17,793 bases of DNA from JAMWZF01 sp041628615. GTDB taxonomy: Bacteria > Pseudomonadota > Alphaproteobacteria > Rhodobacterales > Rhodobacteraceae. Below, in pieces: positions 13,722-17,793 of the stretch (positions are counted from its first letter, which is position 1; every line of letters starts with the position of its first letter). The stretch covers positions 1 through 17,793 of the forward strand of contig JBFKOW010000062.1 in NCBI GenBank assembly GCA_041628615.1. Direction: 5' to 3'. The notes under the pieces are model-generated. The model worked only from the letters and a program-made list of their open reading frames with translations. It ran no database searches and was not told where the DNA came from. The position numbers and the translations under genes are program-made.

Positions 13722-15395
13722 TCAGTCGTCGCCCTTGAGCGCGGCACCGAGGATGTCGCCCAGCGAGGCGCCGGAGTCGGAGGAGCCGTACTGCTCGACC
13801 GCTTCCTTTTCCTCGGCGATCTCGCGGGCCTTGATCGACAGGCCAAGCCGCCGGGTCTTGGGATCGACGTTGGTGACGCGCACGTCCACCTTGTCGCCGA
13901 CGCCGAAGCGCTCGGGGCGCTGGTCGGCCCGGTCGCGGGCCAGGTCCGAGCGGCGGATGAAGGACTTGGCGCCCTCGTAGACCACCTCGATCCCGCCGTC
14001 CTCGATCGCGGTCACCTCGACGGTGATGATCGAGCCGCGCTTCACGCCCTCGACGGCGCCCGAGAAGCTGTCATCCAGCGCCTTGATCGACAGCGAGATG
14101 CGTTCCTTCTCGACATCGACCTCGAGCACCTTGGCCTTCACGACGTCGCCCTTGCGGTAATCGCCGATCACGTCCTCGCCCCGGCCTTCCCAGGTCAGGT
14201 CGGACAGGTGGACCATGCCGTCGATCTCGCCGGGCAGGCCGATGAACAGGCCGAACTCGGTGATGTTCTTGACCTCGCCCTCGACCACGGTGCCCTCGGG
14301 ATGGGTCTCGGCAAAGACTTCCCACGGGTTGCGCATGGTCTGCTTGAGGCCGAGCGACACACGGCGCTTGGCTTCGTCGATCTCGAGCACCATGACCTCG
14401 ACCTCCTGGGAGGTGGAGACGATCTTGCCCGGATGGACGTTCTTCTTGGTCCAGGACATTTCCGAAACGTGGACCAGGCCCTCGACCCCCGGCTCCAGCT
14501 CCACGAAGGCGCCGTAGTCGGTGATGTTGGTGACGCGGCCGGTGTGCACGCTTTCCAGCGGGAACTTGGCGGTCACGGTGTCCCACGGATCGTCCTGCAG
14601 CTGCTTCATGCCGAGGCTGATGCGGTGGGTCTCCTTGTTGATCTTGATGACCTGGACCTTCACGGTCTCGCCGATCGACAGGATCTCGGAGGGGTGGTTG
14701 ACCCGGCGCCAGGCCATGTCGGTCACGTGCAGCAGGCCGTCGACGCCGCCGAGATCGACGAAGGCGCCGTACTCGGTGATGTTCTTGACCACGCCGTCCA
14801 CCGCCTGGCCCTCGGTGAGGTTGGCGATGACCTCGGCGCGCTGCTCGGCGCGGGATTCTTCGAGGATCGCGCGGCGCGACACCACGATGTTGCCGCGGCG
14901 GCGGTCCATCTTGAGGATCTGGAACGGCTGCTTCAGGCCCATCAGCGGGCCGGCGTCGCGCACCGGGCGCACGTCGACCTGGGAGCCGGGCAGGAACGCC
15001 ACGGCGCCGCCGAGATCGACGGTGAAGCCGCCCTTCACGCGGCCGAAGATCGCGCCCTCGACGCGCTCCTCGTCGGCATAGGCCTTCTCGAGACGGTCCC
15101 AGGCCTCTTCGCGGCGGGCCATCTCGCGCGAGATGACCGCCTCGCCACGGGCGTTCTCGGCGGCGCGGAGGTAGACCTCCACCTCGTCACCGACCCCGAG
15201 GTCGGGCGCTTCGCCGGGATTCGCGAATTCCTTGAGGTCGACGCGGCCTTCCATCTTGTAACCGACGTCGATGATGGCCTGTCCCGCCTCGATGGCGATG
15301 ACGCGGCCCTTGACGACAGACCCTTCGTTGGGCGTGTCCATTTCGAGGCTTTCGTTCAGGAGGGCCTCGAATTCCTCCATGGATGCTTTGGCCAT
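13722..15395 (-). CDS. rpsA: 30S ribosomal protein S1
   Basis: S1 (557 residues) helps the small ribosomal subunit bind and unfold mRNA. Six S1/OB-fold repeats are visible, starting at about residues 24, 108, 195, 280, 367 and 454. Examples are GSVVKGRVIAIEAGQAIIDV, GAIFGRVKGGFTVDLGGAVA, GVVKNITEYGAFVDLGGVDG and GRVTNITDYGAFVELEPGVE. The domain-3 segment RRRGNIVVSRRAILEE is diagnostic. The chosen ATG at 15395 gives MAKASMEEFEALLNESLEM, the usual alphaproteobacterial N-terminus; AAAAAGGAA lies about 13 bases upstream. A further in-frame extension to 15518 falls in the leader and is rejected. A promoter is visible at 15558-15586. Confidence 0.98.
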   Translation of the reverse strand: MAKASMEEFEALLNESLEMDTPNEGSVVKGRVIAIEAGQAIIDVGYKMEGRVDLKEFANPGEAPDLGVGDEVEVYLRAAENARGEAVISREMARREEAWDRLEKAYADEERVEGAIFGRVKGGFTVDLGGAVAFLPGSQVDVRPVRDAGPLMGLKQPFQILKMDRRRGNIVVSRRAILEESRAEQRAEVIANLTEGQAVDGVVKNITEYGAFVDLGGVDGLLHVTDMAWRRVNHPSEILSIGETVKVQVIKINKETHRISLGMKQLQDDPWDTVTAKFPLESVHTGRVTNITDYGAFVELEPGVEGLVHVSEMSWTKKNVHPGKIVSTSQEVEVMVLEIDEAKRRVSLGLKQTMRNPWEVFAETHPEGTVVEGEVKNITEFGLFIGLPGEIDGMVHLSDLTWEGRGEDVIGDYRKGDVVKAKVLEVDVEKERISLSIKALDDSFSGAVEGVKRGSIITVEVTAIEDGGIEVVYEGAKSFIRRSDLARDRADQRPERFGVGDKVDVRVTNVDPKTRRLGLSIKAREIAEEKEAVEQYGSSDSGASLGDILGAALKGDD

Positions 15396-15557
15396 GTGGC
15401 GGTCGTATTCCTTTTTCGGTCTATGCGGGCCGCGCGGTTGTCTCCGCGGGTCTTTCAGGCGGTTGGTCAGGTCGGGGGCGAAAAACGAAGGGCCGGTGAA
15501 ACCGACCCTGCATCGCACCCCCTCGCGCGGGCGTCATCCCCGCTTCGACAGGGCGGG

Positions 15558-15586
15558 GCTATAGGCGACGGGGCCCTGCTTGGCAA
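15558..15586 (-). promoter_or_regulatory. Sigma70-type promoter for rpsA
   Basis: On the minus strand TTGCCA (15586-15581) and TATAGC (15563-15558) are 17 bases apart, matching four to five of six positions each. Transcription would start near 15551, leaving a leader of about 155 bases before the rpsA ATG. A 10-bp hairpin (15570-15592, one wobble, loop TTG) spans the -35 box and spacer. Confidence 0.65.
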
Positions 15587-15616
15587 GGCCCCGCACTCGA
15601 ATCGAGGGGACAGGGG

Positions 15617-16075
15617 TCAGCGCCGCAGGCGCCGCGCCCCGATCGACCCGGCCAGCGCGGTCAGCATCAGCGCCCCGCCGGCCGGCAGCGGCACCGCCGG
15701 CGTGTCGTAACGGGCCCAGGCCGCCAGTCTGCGCTGCTGGTCCCGGCAGACGACATTGCCGGTCAGCCCGTGGCCGTTCGGGTTGTCGATGCAGAGCTGG
15801 CTGACCCCGGCGTAGATCGGGTCGGTCGCCACCGACGTGTCGATGTTTCCGTTCATCCCGGTACAGGGCGCGGTCATCCGGATGCCGTAGGGCAGCAGGA
15901 AATCGTTCCGGCTGTCGGCCTCGACCGCCGCGCCGGCCTGCGAGTATCCCGTCTTGGACTGGGGCCATTCATCCGCGTTCACGAACAGCGAGGCCGCCTG
16001 CCCCCCAAGGATGACAGACACGGCGGCCGGCGGGGACCTGCGGCCACACCCGCACGGCGGCGGGTGCCGATGCAC
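15617..16075 (-). CDS. Small exported protein with VPLPA-type CTERM sorting tail
   Basis: The C-terminus is VPLPAGGALMLTALAGSIGA followed by Arg-Arg-Leu-Arg-Arg. This is a VPLPA motif, a hydrophobic helix and a basic end, the tripartite sorting signal (PEP-CTERM relative) common in Rhodobacteraceae and thought to be processed by an exosortase-like system. The central region (about 45-125) contains three Cys (TAPCTGM, QLCID, VVCRD) and no family I recognise. The start is uncertain. GTG 16075 gives 152 residues with a short possible signal sequence (SPPAAVSVILGGQAAS); GTG 16021 gives 134 residues without one. Neither has a clear ribosome-binding site, so the 5' end may be truncated or misread. 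It is divergent from the membrane-protein gene at 16120. Confidence 0.68.
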   Translation of the reverse strand: MHRHPPPCGCGRRSPPAAVSVILGGQAASLFVNADEWPQSKTGYSQAGAAVEADSRNDFLLPYGIRMTAPCTGMNGNIDTSVATDPIYAGVSQLCIDNPNGHGLTGNVVCRDQQRRLAAWARYDTPAVPLPAGGALMLTALAGSIGARRLRR

Positions 16076-16119
16076 ATGACCGGCTTGGCGTCGGCCCGGG
16101 GCTGGTGCACCTTGCGGGC

Positions 16120-17115
16120 ATGTCGGACCGTCGCACCGCCCTGCCGGGCAGCACTCTCCTGTTGTGGATCGTCCTGCCGATCCTGCCATTCGCGGTGGGT
16201 TTCCTTGTGCTCGGCCTTGTCGATCACCCGGTCAGCGGGGTTCGCGCCCACCTGCCGGGAAAGGACGCCTTTCACGACGAGGGGCTCGACCTGCGGTTCT
16301 TCAACGCGCTGCTGGGATATGGCGCGCTCGCGATCATCCAGGTCCTGTCCTGCGCCGCGGTGATCGCAATGCTGGCGCTGCATGTCGCCCGGATGCCGGC
16401 ACAGGCCCGGGTCCGGGTGCTGGCGATGACCGCGGCCTCGCTGATCCTGCTGTGGATCATCAGCGTCGCGGTCCGGCAGGACGGCAGCAACGGCGCCTTG
16501 TGGATCGGCTACCGTTATCCCTGCATGGTGCTCGTGAATTCCGGCGTCGCGGACCACATCCTGCCAGACAGCTGCGACGGGGAGGGCCTGTCGCGGCTGG
16601 CGTGGTTCGCTCTCGTCCCCTACATGGCCGGCCTCGCCGCCGCCGCCTTCGCCTCCGCCGTCGTGGCCTCGGCGTTCGGCCGGCTGCCCCCGGGGACCGC
16701 AGAAGAGATCGCCGCGGACCTGAAGACGCGCAGCGCGCTGGTCGAACAGTCGTTCCGGATGACGGCCTTCATCCTGGTCATCAGCACGCTCGCGCTGGTC
16801 CTGTTCTACCGGCTGCCCCTGGCGCTGATCGAGGACGATCTGGCGACCGAATTGATGACCGGATACGCCCAGGCGATCACGTTCTTCTGGGGCGTTCTCT
16901 TCACGCTGACGCTAGCGGCGATCTTCGGCCCCGGGACCCTGATCCTCAAGCGCCGGCTGCGGGAGGCCGGTATCGCGCCGGGGGACGTCGACCTGCCGGA
17001 ACAGCTCTTGCCGCACGGCGCGAAGGAGCGGCTGGCCGGCCTGCTCACGACGCTCGCGCCGCTGCTGATCGGGGCCTCGGGTTCGGTGCTGGAGCAGATC
17101 GCCTCGGCCCTCTGA
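16120..17115 (+). CDS. Multi-pass membrane protein of unknown family
   Basis: This 331-residue protein has about six hydrophobic helices (roughly 12-34, 64-90, 98-118, 161-186, 213-235 and 249-274). Between helices 3 and 4 is a probable extracytoplasmic segment with Cys135 and Cys152. An acidic/basic segment (about 189-212) precedes helix 5, and a cytoplasmic tail follows 274. No motif I can assign is present; the family is not recognised. The ATG at 16120 is preferred over an in-frame GTG at 16105, but the upstream CTTGCGGGC is a poor ribosome-binding site. It is divergent from the VPLPA-CTERM gene with 44 bases between them and convergent with the DUF2130 gene. Shared regulation with the VPLPA gene is possible. 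Confidence 0.8.
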   Translation: MSDRRTALPGSTLLLWIVLPILPFAVGFLVLGLVDHPVSGVRAHLPGKDAFHDEGLDLRFFNALLGYGALAIIQVLSCAAVIAMLALHVARMPAQARVRVLAMTAASLILLWIISVAVRQDGSNGALWIGYRYPCMVLVNSGVADHILPDSCDGEGLSRLAWFALVPYMAGLAAAAFASAVVASAFGRLPPGTAEEIAADLKTRSALVEQSFRMTAFILVISTLALVLFYRLPLALIEDDLATELMTGYAQAITFFWGVLFTLTLAAIFGPGTLILKRRLREAGIAPGDVDLPEQLLPHGAKERLAGLLTTLAPLLIGASGSVLEQIASAL

Positions 17116-17138
17116 AGCCGCGGCGCGGCCGCCGGGGC

Positions 17139-17793
17139 TCAGTCCGCCTCGACGCTATCCTCCGTGTCGTCGGGGCCAAGCAGTCCCGGAGCGAGCCCCG
17201 GGATCTCGGCCACCGAGGAGCCGGCGATGCCGTGCACGTCGCCATACATCCCCACCATCGCCTCGGTCGCCAGCCCCAGCGCCTTTTCCCGCCGGGCCCA
17301 GAGCCCCTGCATCGTCTTGCGCTCGCGGTCGAGGTCGGCGCGCAACTGGTCGAACCGCTCCACCACCGCCTCGACCCGGGCGCGAAACTGCGGCCCGGTG
17401 AGGTAGTCGTAGAGCAGCTCGGTCTTGGTCGCCTGGCCCTGGCGCTGGCCGCGCGCCACCGCGAGGTCGAGCAGCGACCGCCGCAGTACCGCGGCGAGCG
17501 GCACCGCGTAGCGCGGCGCGGCGATCCAGACCCCGTCGACGAGGTCGAAGGTGTCGATCCCGTCGGGGCGCGCCTCGCTCACCAGAACCGCCAGTTCCGC
17601 CCCGGCATCGCGCTGGTCCTCGCGCAGCTTGGGCAGCCAGTCCTTCGCCCAATTGCGGGTCTGCTTGACCTCCCAGAGGATCGCGCCGGCCTCGCCTGCC
17701 GGGCCGATCACCACCTGCCGGCAATCGGCACCCCGCACCCCCTTGCCCACCGGGTCGAGCCGGTCGCCCGGAAAGGCGGCCGCGAGCCGGGAC
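17139..17793 (-). CDS. DUF2130 family protein, 5' end cut by window edge
   Basis: The minus-strand frame is open from the right edge to the TGA at 17139, about 217 residues. Conserved blocks of the DUF2130 family are visible: KGVRGADCRQVV, then GAILWEVKQTRNWAKDWLPK and LREDQRDAGAELAVLVSEA, then GIDTFDLVDGVWIAAP. A helical region rich in charged residues follows (AVVERFDQLRADLDRERKTM). The fold is thought to be nuclease-like from this E-x-K-type core, but activity is unproven, and the N-terminal coiled-coil part lies outside the window. The gene is convergent with the membrane-protein gene, with 23 bases between them. Confidence 0.85.
   Translation of the reverse strand, partial: SRLAAAFPGDRLDPVGKGVRGADCRQVVIGPAGEAGAILWEVKQTRNWAKDWLPKLREDQRDAGAELAVLVSEARPDGIDTFDLVDGVWIAAPRYAVPLAAVLRRSLLDLAVARGQRQGQATKTELLYDYLTGPQFRARVEAVVERFDQLRADLDRERKTMQGLWARREKALGLATEAMVGMYGDVHGIAGSSVAEIPGLAPGLLGPDDTEDSVEAD

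Noticed and set aside
13530..15710. 726-codon open frame on the plus strand opposite rpsA
   Set aside because: It is antisense to a full rpsA gene with clear S1 repeats. Long antisense frames are common at such high GC, and this one lacks a recognisable domain.

Overview
The window reads as chromosomal DNA of a GC-rich alphaproteobacterium, most likely a member of the Rhodobacteraceae/Rhodobacterales. The support is the very high GC content, a VPLPA-type CTERM sorting tail at 15617-16075, and a minus-strand series rpsA - ihfB - lapA (DUF1049) - trpF - trpB, an order I know from that group (general knowledge, not a search). No rRNA, tRNA, CRISPR array, transposase or phage gene was seen.

Layout, left to right. 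At 1-1067 (minus) lies an MFS transporter cut by the window edge. It is divergent from rplY (L25, 1236-1892), which ends in a strong terminator. An inositol-monophosphatase-family gene (1996-2829, minus) separates rplY from pth. pth (2922-3623) starts a tightly overlapped plus-strand cluster: pth, a DUF2332 gene with an apparent one-base frameshift, a membrane-anchored serine hydrolase of the beta-lactamase/esterase family, and a DUF2237 gene ending at 6252. From 6219 to 9174 (minus) there is an unusual five-gene regulatory island. trpB, trpF, lapA, ihfB, a sulfotransferase and rpsA follow on the minus strand (9360-15395). The right end has a small VPLPA-CTERM protein (minus), a divergent multi-pass membrane protein (plus) and a DUF2130 protein cut by the right edge.

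The most interesting region is 6219-9174. It holds two paralogous membrane-tethered LuxR-type DNA-binding proteins (two transmembrane helices, a short linker, a C-terminal HTH, no receiver domain) and three paralogous small secreted proteins with a PepSY-like core. The layout is two cassettes: pepSY-luxR (start/stop overlap), then pepSY-pepSY-luxR. Two of the secreted proteins end in nearly pure Asp/Glu tails of 32 and 57 residues. Both cassettes are preceded by clustered palindromic or repeated motifs that look like operators. I infer an envelope-sensing regulatory system, perhaps for cations or cell-surface state, in which the exported acidic proteins and the membrane-bound regulators act together. 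The gene content and repeats are read directly; the function is a hypothesis.

Other points of note are the DUF2332 frameshift, the roughly 500-bp gap with its own promoter between trpF and trpB, the sulfotransferase lying between rpsA and ihfB, and a promoter-overlapping hairpin upstream of rpsA.
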